DNA from: an uncultured Collinsella sp.
GTDB taxonomy: Bacteria; Actinomycetota; Coriobacteriia; Coriobacteriales; Coriobacteriaceae
DNA: 6,986 nucleotides
Direction of reading: 5' to 3'
NCBI GenBank assembly: GCA_958403205.1
Contig: CATXWM010000060.1
Span: forward strand, 1 to 6,986
The translations under genes and the position numbers were made by a program. Shown in pieces: positions 1 through 6,603 of the stretch. Numbering within the stretch: the stretch's first letter is position 1; every line of letters starts with the position of its first letter. The notes under the pieces were generated by a model. The model was given only the letters and a program-made list of their open reading frames with translations. It was not told where the DNA came from and did not search any database.

Positions 1-58
1 GATTCTAGGCGATGGCCCTCCCTTGCTTCTTACACCACGACTGTGCGCGCTACCTCAT

Positions 59-323
59 TGGGAAACGGCGTCCCACTTTGAGGGCTGATTGTGGGATGCA
101 TTTTCCGGTTTTGCTCTCATTGGGAAAATGCATCCCGTTTCTTGACCGAATAATGGGACGCAATTTCCCGTTGGAGCGCCTTTGGGAAAGTGTGTCCCAC
201 TTCGACCGCCCAGAGTGGGATGCACTTTCCGCAAAGCACCTCAACGGGAAACTACGTCCCATTCCAAAGGCAAATTCCGGGACGCATTTTTCGAAAGCCT
301 GCCCATCCGGAAAGCCCGTCCCA
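59..323. repeat. Alternating-orientation short repeat array (BIME-like), 62-bp period
   Basis: Nine 17-nt units are visible. Forward units begin at 59, 121, 183, 245 and 307, with approximate consensus TGGGAAANNGCGTCCCA. Inverted units begin at 92, 154, 216 and 278, with consensus TGGGAYGCANTTTCCC. The forward-to-inverted step is always 33 bp and the inverted-to-forward step always 29 bp, so the period is exactly 62 bp. Linkers are alternately 16 and 12 nt and mostly unrelated in sequence, apart from a weak TT-rich start after forward units. Units decay towards the right: 278 and 307 have lost parts of the TGGGA box. Each unit is itself a weak palindrome (TGGGA, 7 nt, TCCCA). Alternating orientation with two linker sizes is the architecture of enterobacterial BIMEs made of REP sequences. 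The sequence is not REP, so the comparison is structural only. Mobilising enzyme and function are unknown. Confidence 0.85.
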
Positions 324-378
324 CTTTGGACGCATCCGGGCACGGAACCATCGACCTATCAGGCCCCCCATCAATAAA

Positions 379-515
379 GAGGCGTCCTTCCGGACGGCGG
401 GGCACGAAGTTCATCGCGAGTTCCGCACGCAAAGAAGGCCACTTAATGTGGCCTTCGTCTTGCGCAGGACTGTAGAGCAGGGAACTTCGTGCCCCGACGC
501 CCGGGAGGACGTTTC
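379..515. repeat. 137-bp imperfect palindrome with central terminator-like hairpin
   Basis: The outer arms 379-412 and 482-515 are complementary at 29 of 34 positions; the inner 15 nt of each arm (CGGGGCACGAAGTTC on the left) match perfectly. The centre is a 9-bp hairpin, GAAGGCCAC (434-442), loop TTAAT, GTGGCCTTC (448-456). Between arms and centre the halves align only with gaps. The element lies just downstream of the minus-strand flavodoxin gene. Read on the minus strand, the central hairpin is followed by TTT, so it could help end that transcript. The extra arms go well beyond what a terminator needs and suggest a small palindromic (MITE-like) element or a structured RNA. No target-site duplication or protein-coding content is evident. 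Confidence 0.75.
434..459 (-). terminator. Possible terminator for the flavodoxin gene
   Basis: This is the central hairpin of the palindrome: a 9-bp GC-rich stem with a 5-nt loop. On the minus strand it is followed by a short TTT and then GCG. It lies about 100 bp past the stop codon at 554. The U tract is poor, so intrinsic termination here is only plausible. Confidence 0.35.
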
Positions 516-553
516 ATTTAGAAAGATGGACCGACCGCCGTCAGCGATGGGAG

Positions 554-1105
554 CTACTCCCCCAGCACGGCCTTTTTGGCGGCTGCAGCCATGTTGTCCA
601 GATCTTCCTTGGTGGGGTGATCCTTTGCGGCGACCCAGTTATCGAGCAGCATCTTAAAGCGGACATTGTCGGGATCTTGCTCGAGCATGGCCTCGTAGCG
701 CTGCTTGACCGCGGGGCCCATCTTGCCCTGGCACATCGCCCAGCCCGCAAGCTCGGCATCCCCAGCCAAATTGGAAGTTACGCGGTCGATAATCTGCTGA
801 TAGTAGCTCTGGTCGGCCCCAAAGCCGCAGGTGCCAAACAGGAACACGCGCTTACCGTGCAAGGCGGAGAGCAGCGCGGCAACCGAAGGCGTGCACGCGC
901 CCTTGTCGCACCAAAAACCGACGAGCACCGTGTCGGCCGCGCAGGCGCCCTGCGCCTCGAGCGCAACCTGATCTGCATCCGCATCGTCGCTCAACGCCGC
1001 GGCATGGACAAACTCAACACCCGCAGCCTGCAGAGCGCGCTTGATCGCGCCCGAAACCATCCTGGTATTACCGCTCTTGCTGTTAACCACCAAAGAGCAC
1101 GTCAT
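554..1105 (-). CDS. Flavodoxin family protein, BilS-type
   Basis: The 183-residue protein has a single flavodoxin-like fold expected to bind FMN and carry electrons to a partner oxidoreductase in the cytoplasm. Visible features are an N-terminal beta strand leading into the phosphate loop SKSGNTR (residues 9-15), a GFWCDKGA segment (63-70) and an FGTCGFG segment (90-96) at the places of the two FMN isoalloxazine loops, then CQGKM (125-129) and a late HP pair (153-154). GFWxDKG, FGT, CQGKM and HP together resemble the BilS group of gut-bacterial flavodoxins, described as an accessory of bilirubin reductase. No bilirubin reductase gene lies in this window, so the redox partner is unknown. I chose the ATG at 1105. 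A GAGG (1116-1119) lies 10 nt upstream of it, but only 4 nt upstream of an alternative GTG at 1111 that would add two residues. The gene appears monocistronic. Confidence 0.85.
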   Translation of the reverse strand: MTCSLVVNSKSGNTRMVSGAIKRALQAAGVEFVHAAALSDDADADQVALEAQGACAADTVLVGFWCDKGACTPSVAALLSALHGKRVFLFGTCGFGADQSYYQQIIDRVTSNLAGDAELAGWAMCQGKMGPAVKQRYEAMLEQDPDNVRFKMLLDNWVAAKDHPTKEDLDNMAAAAKKAVLGE

Positions 1106-1141
1106 AGTCACGTTGCCTCGTATCCCCCAAAACTAAAGCCA

Positions 1142-1192
1142 CTAATGCAATTTATTAGATGAATATCTTAGTACTAACGTGACAGATGTAAA
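1142..1192 (-). promoter_or_regulatory. Candidate promoter and operators of the flavodoxin gene
   Basis: On the minus strand, TTTACA (1192-1187), a 16-nt spacer and TAAGAT (1170-1165) form a reasonable -35/-10 pair, placing the transcript start near 1158. A perfect 10-bp palindrome TTAGTACTAA (1168-1177) overlaps the upstream edge of the -10 box. A second interrupted palindrome, CTAAT, 7 nt, ATTAG (1142-1158), covers the predicted start. Both contain TTAG/CTAA-like half-sites, which would suit a repressor, but no regulator is identified. Confidence 0.4.
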
Positions 1193-1232
1193 CCACCGTC
1201 TGTCGATTGTTTAATTTGCCCCACGGGCTTGC

Positions 1233-3092
1233 TCACTGGGCAAACTGGCTGCGATAGAGTTCGGCGTAGAAGCCGCCTGCCGCTAGCAGCTCGTCGTGCG
1301 TGCCGCGCTCGATAATCTGGCCGTCGCGCATCACCAGAATGCAGTCGGCGTTGCGGATCGTCGACAGGCGGTGCGCCACCACAAAGCTTGTGCGGCCGGC
1401 CATAAGCTCGTCGAACGCCGCCTGCACCTGCAGCTCGGTACGCGTATCGATACTCGAGGTCGCCTCGTCCAGCAGCAGAATCGCCGGGTCGGTGAGCATG
1501 ACGCGCGCGATGCACAGCAGCTGTTTTTGACCCTGGCTAAACGTGCCGCCGTCCTCGCCGATGACCGTATCGTAGCCGCCTGGCAGCTGCACGATAAACT
1601 TGTGCGCATGCGCGCGCTTGGCAGCCTCGATAACCTGCTCGCGTGTGGCGTCGGGACAGCCGTAGGCGATGTTTTCCGCCACCGTGCCCTCGAACAGCCA
1701 AGTGTCCTGCAGCACCATGCCAAAGGCACGGCGAAGGCTTGCGCGCGTGTAGTCACGCGAAGACCTGCCATCGACCATGATGTGTCCGGCATCGATATCG
1801 TAAAAGCGCAGCAGCAGGTTGATGAGCGTCGTCTTGCCGCAGCCCGTGGGGCCAACGAGGGCAAAGCGCATGCCGGGCTTGGCCTCGATGCAGATGTCCT
1901 GCAGCAGCTTGCGGTCGGTCACATAGCTAAAGTCCACATGCTCAAAGGTCACCTCGCCCTGCGGGACGGCAAGTTCCACGGCATCCTCCGCGTCGGGCTC
2001 CTGCTCGCGCGCATCGAGCAGCGCAAACATACGGCGCGCCGAGGCATACGCCGTCTGGATCTGCGTAATGACGTTGGTGACCTCGTTGAACGGCTTGGTG
2101 TACTGGTTGGCGTAGGACAGGAAAATCTGCACGCCGCCCACCGTAAGCGCCGCCGGCACGCCCGTGATCACGCCCACGCAGCCGATCACGGCAACCACGG
2201 CATAGATGATGTTATTGATAAAACGCGTACCGGGGTTGGAGAGCGAACCCATAAACTGCGCGCGCTCGCCCGCGGTGTAGAGCTCGGCATTGAGGGCATC
2301 GAAGCGTTGCTGAGCGTTCGAGCCATAGGCAAAGGCGTCGACAAGCTTCTGCTCGCCCACGTACTCCTCGATATGGCCGCCAAGCTGACCCTGAATACGC
2401 TGCTGCGCCGTAAAGCTTTTGTTGGAAAGCTTGGCGATGGCGCTGGCCGCAAAGATGGAGAGCGGCGTGACGAGCACCACCACGAGCGTCATGGTCAGGT
2501 TGATGGAAAGCATAAACGCGAGCGTGCCAACGATGGTAATAACACCGGTGAAGAGCTGCGTGAAGCCCTGCAGCAGACCGTCGCCCACCTGGTCGACGTC
2601 GTTGACCACGCGGCTCATGAGGTCGCCGTGGGCATGGCCGTCGATAAAGCTGAGCGGCATGCGGCTGAGCTTGTCGCTCGCCTCCACGCGCATGTCGCGC
2701 ACCGTCTCGTAGGACAAGCGGTTAACGCAGTAGCCCTGCAGCCACTGGAAGGCCGCCGCGCCCACCACGACGGTTGCGAGCTTGGTAACGAGCGGCAGCA
2801 GCGACCCGAAGTCCACCTGCCCGGCGGCAACGATGAGGTCGATGCCCTCGCCGATGAGGATGGGCGTATAGAGCTGCAGAATCACCGAGACGGCGGCACT
2901 CAAAAACGACGCCGCAAACGAAATGCGGTGCGGACGAACGTAGCCCAGCAGACGGCGGGTCACCGCGCCCACGGGGTAGCGCTCGGGGTCGCCGGGCTGA
3001 CGCGGGCCGTCACCCAGGTCGTTGAGGTTATCGTTGCCGGACACGTTGGCCGTCATCGTGGCGACCGAACCGGAGGAAGTGTACGGATTCAT
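1233..3092 (-). CDS. Heterodimeric ABC exporter subunit with intact catalytic residues (TM288/BmrD-like)
   Basis: This 619-residue half-transporter has an N-terminal six-helix export domain and a C-terminal ATPase. A hydrophilic extension (about 1-45) precedes the membrane domain (about 50-345). The ATPase shows Walker A GPTGCGKT (414-421), Q-loop Gln462, signature FSQGQ (518-522), Walker B ILLLDE with catalytic Glu543, D-loop SSID (546-549) and switch His574. Walker A, Glu and His are canonical, but the signature has Gln where LSGGQ has its first Gly. This is the pattern of the catalytic subunit in heterodimeric exporters such as TM287/288, LmrCD and BmrCD. The ATG follows the TAA of the upstream gene with no gap. 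A strong AAGGAGG (3107-3101) lies 8 nt upstream, inside that gene's last codons, indicating tight translational coupling. The pair probably exports drugs, lipids or peptides from the cytoplasm or inner leaflet; substrate cannot be read from sequence. Confidence 0.95.
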   Translation of the reverse strand: MNPYTSSGSVATMTANVSGNDNLNDLGDGPRQPGDPERYPVGAVTRRLLGYVRPHRISFAASFLSAAVSVILQLYTPILIGEGIDLIVAAGQVDFGSLLPLVTKLATVVVGAAAFQWLQGYCVNRLSYETVRDMRVEASDKLSRMPLSFIDGHAHGDLMSRVVNDVDQVGDGLLQGFTQLFTGVITIVGTLAFMLSINLTMTLVVVLVTPLSIFAASAIAKLSNKSFTAQQRIQGQLGGHIEEYVGEQKLVDAFAYGSNAQQRFDALNAELYTAGERAQFMGSLSNPGTRFINNIIYAVVAVIGCVGVITGVPAALTVGGVQIFLSYANQYTKPFNEVTNVITQIQTAYASARRMFALLDAREQEPDAEDAVELAVPQGEVTFEHVDFSYVTDRKLLQDICIEAKPGMRFALVGPTGCGKTTLINLLLRFYDIDAGHIMVDGRSSRDYTRASLRRAFGMVLQDTWLFEGTVAENIAYGCPDATREQVIEAAKRAHAHKFIVQLPGGYDTVIGEDGGTFSQGQKQLLCIARVMLTDPAILLLDEATSSIDTRTELQVQAAFDELMAGRTSFVVAHRLSTIRNADCILVMRDGQIIERGTHDELLAAGGFYAELYRSQFAQ

Positions 3093-4967
3093 TTAGCAGC
3101 CCTCCTTTGCGCAAGTGGATGCCGGGGCAGCCGGGGCGGACGCGGGACTTGGGACGGACGTGGGCGCCGCACTCCCCTGCTGGCCCTCGAGCTCCTCGCG
3201 GCGCAGCTGCGACTGGCAGATCTCGCGATAGAGCTGGCAGGTCGCGTACAGCTCGTCATGCGTGCCCAGGCCCGCAACCGAGCCGTGGTCGAGTACGCAG
3301 ATCATGTCGGCATCGCGCACGGTCGAGACGCGCTGGCTCACGATGACAGTCGTCAGCGGCAGCCCGCCCTCGGCGGCACCGCGCACGCTGCGCTCGCGAA
3401 TGGCATGGCGAAGCGCCGCGTCGGTCTTAAAGTCGAGCGCCGAGGCGGAGTCGTCCATGATCAGAATTTGCGGCGAGCCCACCAGGGCACGCGCGATGGT
3501 CAGGCGCTGACGTTGTCCGCCGCTGAAGTTCTTGCCGCCCGCCTCGACCGGGGCATCGAGGCCCTGGGGCTTGTTGTGCACGAACTCGCTCGCTTGCGCC
3601 ATATCGAGCGCTGCCCAGAGCTCCTCGTCGGTCGCCGACTCGTCACGCCAGGTCAGGTTGCTGCGGATAGTGCCGCTCACCAGCGACGCACGCTGCGGAA
3701 CGGTCGCGACCACGTGGCGCAGCTGGTCGAGCTGCCAGGCGCGCACGTCGGAGCCCATCACGTACACGCTGCCCACGCCCGCATCGTACAGGCGCGGGAT
3801 AAGCGAAACGAGGGTCGACTTACCGCTGCCCGTGCCGCCGATAATGCCGAGGGTTTTGCCCACCGGCAGCTCCAGAGTCACATCGCTCACGGCATTTGCC
3901 GCGCCGGCGCCAAACGAGAAGCTCGTATGGTCAAAGCTCAGCGCAGGGACCGGAACAGCGCCACCCGTCAGGTCGCTCGGCTCAGGCAGCGCGACCGGCT
4001 GGTTGCCCTCGTCAGCGATGCTCGGCACGCAATTGAGCACCTCGTTGATACGCGACGCGCTGGCGCTCGCCTTGGTAAAGACCACGACCAGGTTGGCGAC
4101 GTACACGATGGAGGTGAGCGTCTGCGTCATGTAGTTCACAAACGCCATGACCTGACCCTGCGTGAGCTCGCCCACGTTGACCTGGATGCCGCCCACCCAC
4201 AGGATGGCGCACACGCCCAGGTTCATCACAAGAAACGTGACGGGATTAAGGATCGACGAGAGCTTGCCCACCGCGATGGCAGTATTGGCCTGGTCATCGG
4301 CGGCTTGGGCAAAACGCTCGCGCTCGTGGTCCTCACGCACAAAGGCGCGAACAACGCGGGCGCCCGAAAGCCCCTCGCGGCAGATAAGCGCGATGCGGTC
4401 GAGCTTTGCCTGCAGCTGCCTGTAATACGGGATACAGCGCGCCATGACAAACCAAAACACCAGGCCGATAGCGGGCGTGCAGATCAAGAAGATCATGCCG
4501 AGCTTAAGGTCGATGGCAAGGGCCGCGCACATAGAGCCCACCGCCAAGAAGGGCCAGCGGATGAGCATGCGTACGCCCAGCGCCACAGCGAGCTGCACCT
4601 GGTTGACGTCGTTGGTGATGCGGGTGATAAGCGACGGCGTGCCAAAGCGGTCAAGTTCGGCATAGCTCAGCTTGTTGATGTGCTGGTAGAGTGCGCCGCG
4701 AATGTCAGTACCCATGCCCTGCGAGGTGAGCGCCGCCATCTTTTGGCAGACGAGCGTAAACGAGATGCCGATCACAGCCATGGCGCCAAGTACCATGCCG
4801 TAGTGGATAACGGCGTTGACATCGTGTGCGCCAATACCCTTATCGATCATCTGGGCAATCACCAGCGGCGTCAGCAGATCAAAGATCACTTCGATCAGCT
4901 TACACGCAGGGCCGATCACCATATACCGGCGAAACTTACCACCAAAACGCCCGAGCAGCTCAATCAT
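3093..4967 (-). CDS. Heterodimeric ABC exporter subunit with degenerate catalytic site (TM287/BmrC-like)
   Basis: This 624-residue half-transporter has a six-helix membrane domain (about 15-305) and an ATPase domain with Walker A GGTGSGKS (377-384), Q-loop Gln425, a canonical FSGGQ signature (481-485), Walker B ILIMDD and switch motif SQR. Asp506 replaces the catalytic Glu, and Gln545 replaces the switch His. These two changes mark the non-hydrolytic ATP site of heterodimeric exporters. Its intact signature should complete the active site formed with the downstream subunit. An Ala/Pro/Ser-rich tail of about 30 residues follows the ATPase and ends in CAKEGC. I chose the ATG at 4967 because AGGGAG (4982-4977) lies 9 nt upstream and MIELLGRF is a typical family start. 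A GTG at 5024 would add 19 residues, but has a poor ribosome site. First gene of the operon. Confidence 0.95.
   Translation of the reverse strand: MIELLGRFGGKFRRYMVIGPACKLIEVIFDLLTPLVIAQMIDKGIGAHDVNAVIHYGMVLGAMAVIGISFTLVCQKMAALTSQGMGTDIRGALYQHINKLSYAELDRFGTPSLITRITNDVNQVQLAVALGVRMLIRWPFLAVGSMCAALAIDLKLGMIFLICTPAIGLVFWFVMARCIPYYRQLQAKLDRIALICREGLSGARVVRAFVREDHERERFAQAADDQANTAIAVGKLSSILNPVTFLVMNLGVCAILWVGGIQVNVGELTQGQVMAFVNYMTQTLTSIVYVANLVVVFTKASASASRINEVLNCVPSIADEGNQPVALPEPSDLTGGAVPVPALSFDHTSFSFGAGAANAVSDVTLELPVGKTLGIIGGTGSGKSTLVSLIPRLYDAGVGSVYVMGSDVRAWQLDQLRHVVATVPQRASLVSGTIRSNLTWRDESATDEELWAALDMAQASEFVHNKPQGLDAPVEAGGKNFSGGQRQRLTIARALVGSPQILIMDDSASALDFKTDAALRHAIRERSVRGAAEGGLPLTTVIVSQRVSTVRDADMICVLDHGSVAGLGTHDELYATCQLYREICQSQLRREELEGQQGSAAPTSVPSPASAPAAPASTCAKEGC
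3101..3107 (-). promoter_or_regulatory. Strong ribosome binding site for the second ABC gene
   Basis: AAGGAGG on the minus strand, 8 nt before the ATG at 3092. It lies wholly inside the last codons of the upstream gene (Lys-Glu-Gly of the CAKEGC end). The TAA stop and the ATG are directly adjacent, so terminating ribosomes could restart immediately. Confidence 0.85.
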
Positions 4968-5011
4968 GTATAGGCGCTCCCTATCATTATCCACATTCAA
5001 TTCGAACCATG

Positions 5012-5041
5012 ATAGTACCGCCACCCCAAAAGAAGCGTAAA
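5012..5041 (-). promoter_or_regulatory. Candidate promoter of the ABC exporter operon
   Basis: On the minus strand, TTTACG (5041-5036), an 18-nt spacer and TACTAT (5017-5012) give a moderate -35/-10 pair. The start would fall near 5005, about 38 nt before the ATG at 4967 and downstream of the alternative GTG, which supports the shorter protein. A weaker alternative lies upstream: CCGACA (5107-5102), 17 nt, TATACC (5084-5079). Confidence 0.35.
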
Positions 5042-5118
5042 CAACTCGTCATTTCTAACGGGATTCAGTTTTCAGAGGGGTATACGCGCACACCCAGCCA
5101 GTGTCGGGTCAACTAGCA

Positions 5119-5127
5119 TGGTATATT
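5119..5127 (+). promoter_or_regulatory. Candidate extended -10 promoter for the surface protein gene
   Basis: TGGTATATT fits the extended -10 form TGnTATAAT with one mismatch. There is no good -35 box at the usual distance, as is common for extended -10 promoters. The start would be near 5134, giving a leader of about 44 nt. Confidence 0.4.
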
Positions 5128-5177
5128 TACATTAGTGCTACCAAGTTAGTCGCCGACCCTTGAAATGAGGTGCCGAG

Positions 5178-6245
5178 ATGAACGACATTCTCGCAAGAAG
5201 AGCAAGACGAGCAACTGTGGGCATCGCTCTTTCCGCGGCACTTGTCGCGGGAATCGCCCCCGCAACGGCGATCGCGGCAGAAACCAGTTCCCCCACCGGT
5301 GCGGCCGTTTCGCAGACGAGCGCCACCAGCGGCAATTCGGGCGCCCCGCAGACAGAAGATGCGGCCGCCGCAAAAGAAAAAGCGTATGCAGCCATGCAGG
5401 AAGCGCTCAAAAAACTCGAGGCCGCAAAAAACGCCGCAAGTCCCGAGAAAATTGCGAAATTCAATGATGACATTGCCCGTTTTCAAGAGCTCCGCGACAA
5501 GATGGCGGCGCAAGCCGCCGAAGAGAGGGAACTCCTTCCCACCATGCAAGCGGACGTCGATGCAGCCCAAGCCAAATACGACGGGGCCATCAACCGGGTA
5601 AGCGAGCTCCAGGCAGAATTAGACAAGAAACTTGAGATGCTTAAGACACTCGAAGCACTCGGCTACGAGGAGTTTGTCGAAACTGTTAAACAGCAAATAA
5701 AGCAGTTGCACAGTGAAATGATATCGGCAAAAACGCAAGTAAACTCTTGCGAAGCGGAGCTCCGCGAGTTCCAGTACCGCCTCAGAAGAGAGGAAAGACG
5801 AGTTAATGACTGTGAACGTGCTGTAGAGAAATATAAAGCCGATATCGACCGGTTCACAGCCTGGCGAGATGCGCTCCTCGACAATTTGAAAAAAGCGCAA
5901 ACGGCCTATGACGACGCCTGCAAGGCATACGAAGAGGCGAAAGCCGCGGCAGACAAGGCCGCCTCACCCGAGATAACGAAACCGACCGAGACGACGCCTC
6001 CCTCCAACTCGGCGCAACCGGCCGAGGCAACACAGCCCGCCAGCTCGCCCGCGACCGGCAAAAATACCCCGCCAAGCTCCACCAAGCAGGCGAACTCGAG
6101 CAGCAGCAAGCAAGCAAATATGACCGCCGGCAAGCTCGCAAACACGGGCGACACAGCACCGAGCGCAATCGCACTCGCAGCAGTCGCCGCCGCAGGCCTC
6201 GGAATAACCGCCACAGCCACACGCCGCATCAAGAACTCAAAATAG
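5178..6245 (+). CDS. Secreted coiled-coil surface protein with LANTG cell-wall sorting signal
   Basis: I do not recognise a named family for this 355-residue protein, but its architecture is clear. A basic start (RRARR, 8-12... within the first 12 residues) and hydrophobic stretch form a signal peptide, with likely cleavage after AIA (31-33). A Ser/Thr/Ala-rich segment leads into a long charged helical region (about 60-260), rich in Glu, Lys, Arg and Ala with heptad-like spacing, predicted coiled coil. It contains three cysteines (191, 212, 248). A Pro/Thr/Ser-rich stalk (263-316) is followed by LANTG (320-324), a hydrophobic helix (about 328-347) and the basic tail RRIKNSK. This order fits a sortase substrate attached to peptidoglycan through the threonine. 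Adhesion or a structural surface role is possible; no ligand-binding or enzymatic domain is visible. GAGG (5167-5170) lies 7 nt before the ATG. The core, about 5640-5860, is more AT-rich than the ABC genes. Confidence 0.85.
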   Translation: MNDILARRARRATVGIALSAALVAGIAPATAIAAETSSPTGAAVSQTSATSGNSGAPQTEDAAAAKEKAYAAMQEALKKLEAAKNAASPEKIAKFNDDIARFQELRDKMAAQAAEERELLPTMQADVDAAQAKYDGAINRVSELQAELDKKLEMLKTLEALGYEEFVETVKQQIKQLHSEMISAKTQVNSCEAELREFQYRLRREERRVNDCERAVEKYKADIDRFTAWRDALLDNLKKAQTAYDDACKAYEEAKAAADKAASPEITKPTETTPPSNSAQPAEATQPASSPATGKNTPPSSTKQANSSSSKQANMTAGKLANTGDTAPSAIALAAVAAAGLGITATATRRIKNSK

Positions 6246-6289
6246 CTGCCAGCGGTTATTGTCTTCGCCAATCCACAAACCCAGAAAGA

Positions 6290-6331
6290 AAAGAGGCCCG
6301 TTTCCCTCAACCCAGGGAAACGGGCCTCTTT
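6290..6331. terminator. Perfect 18-bp stem terminator, probably bidirectional
   Basis: The arm at 6290-6307 is perfectly complementary to 6314-6331 with a 6-nt loop (CAACCC). The stem is flanked by A residues on the left and ends in CTCTTT on the right, so on both strands it gives a GC-rich hairpin with a short U tract. It lies 44 nt after the stop codon of the surface protein gene and should end its transcript. Confidence 0.85.
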
Positions 6332-6360
6332 AACTGCAAAAATTCAAGCAACAGCACCGT

Positions 6361-6407
6361 CGCCTCTTGAACCACATAGCCATCAATGCCCAGACAACAC
6401 CAGCAAG
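6361..6407 (+). repeat. Diverged direct repeat, copy A
   Basis: Aligned without gaps to 6557-6603, this segment matches at about 34 of 47 positions. The core TAGCCATC is identical in both. Eleven of the 13 differences are transitions. Translated on the minus strand, both copies give IDGY-V-QEA, with most differences at third codon positions, but neither copy lies in a convincing gene. Confidence 0.6.
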
Positions 6408-6483
6408 CCGCATTCCACAAGGGATAGATTTAAATTAGATAAACGCGCCTTTACGGATGATTTTTGGACGACGGGGCCCGGTC

Positions 6484-6560
6484 GGCGGCGAGGTGTTTGG
6501 TAGTCGAGCGATCCCGCAGGCGCAGCCGAGGACCAGCGAGACACCAAACACTTCGCCGCC
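6484..6560. repeat. Inverted repeat with 18-bp arms
   Basis: GGCGGCGAGGTGTTTGGT (6484-6501) is complementary to 6543-6560 with one mismatch. The 41-nt interior contains a further GC-rich, partly repetitive stretch. There is no T tract after either arm, so it does not look like a plain terminator. Its right arm runs directly into copy B of the diverged repeat. Confidence 0.7.
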
Positions 6561-6603
6561 TCCTGGACCGCGTAGCCATCGATGTTTTGGCAAAGCCAGC
6601 GAG
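6557..6603 (+). repeat. Diverged direct repeat, copy B
   Basis: Partner of the segment at 6361-6407, with higher GC. It joins the inverted repeat on its left (ending at 6560) to the 100-bp palindrome on its right (starting at 6603), so these modules are directly abutting. Confidence 0.6.

Noticed and set aside
59..323. CRISPR array
   Set aside because: Units alternate in orientation, are degenerate and only 17 nt long, linkers are 12-16 nt, and no cas gene is nearby.
12..377. Repeat-containing protein encoded across the array (both strands are open for about 100 codons)
   Set aside because: The 62-bp period is not a multiple of three, so the same motif is read in different frames. Openness on both strands follows from the repeat's composition, and no ribosome site is convincing.
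1181..1204. Terminator hairpin after the ABC operon (GACAGA/TCTGTC)
   Set aside because: The 6-bp stem has a 12-nt loop and no U tract follows on the minus strand.
1296..4973. 1225-codon open frame antisense to the ABC genes
   Set aside because: It is a shadow of two well-supported ABC genes with high GC at third positions; its His/Arg-rich translation resembles no protein family.
5012..5024. GTG at 5024 as the start of the first ABC gene
   Set aside because: Its ribosome site is poor, it adds a non-family N-terminus, and the best promoter candidate would start transcription downstream of it.
5107..5112. TTGACC as the -35 box of the ABC operon
   Set aside because: The nearest -10-like sequence is 22 nt away, too far for a normal promoter.
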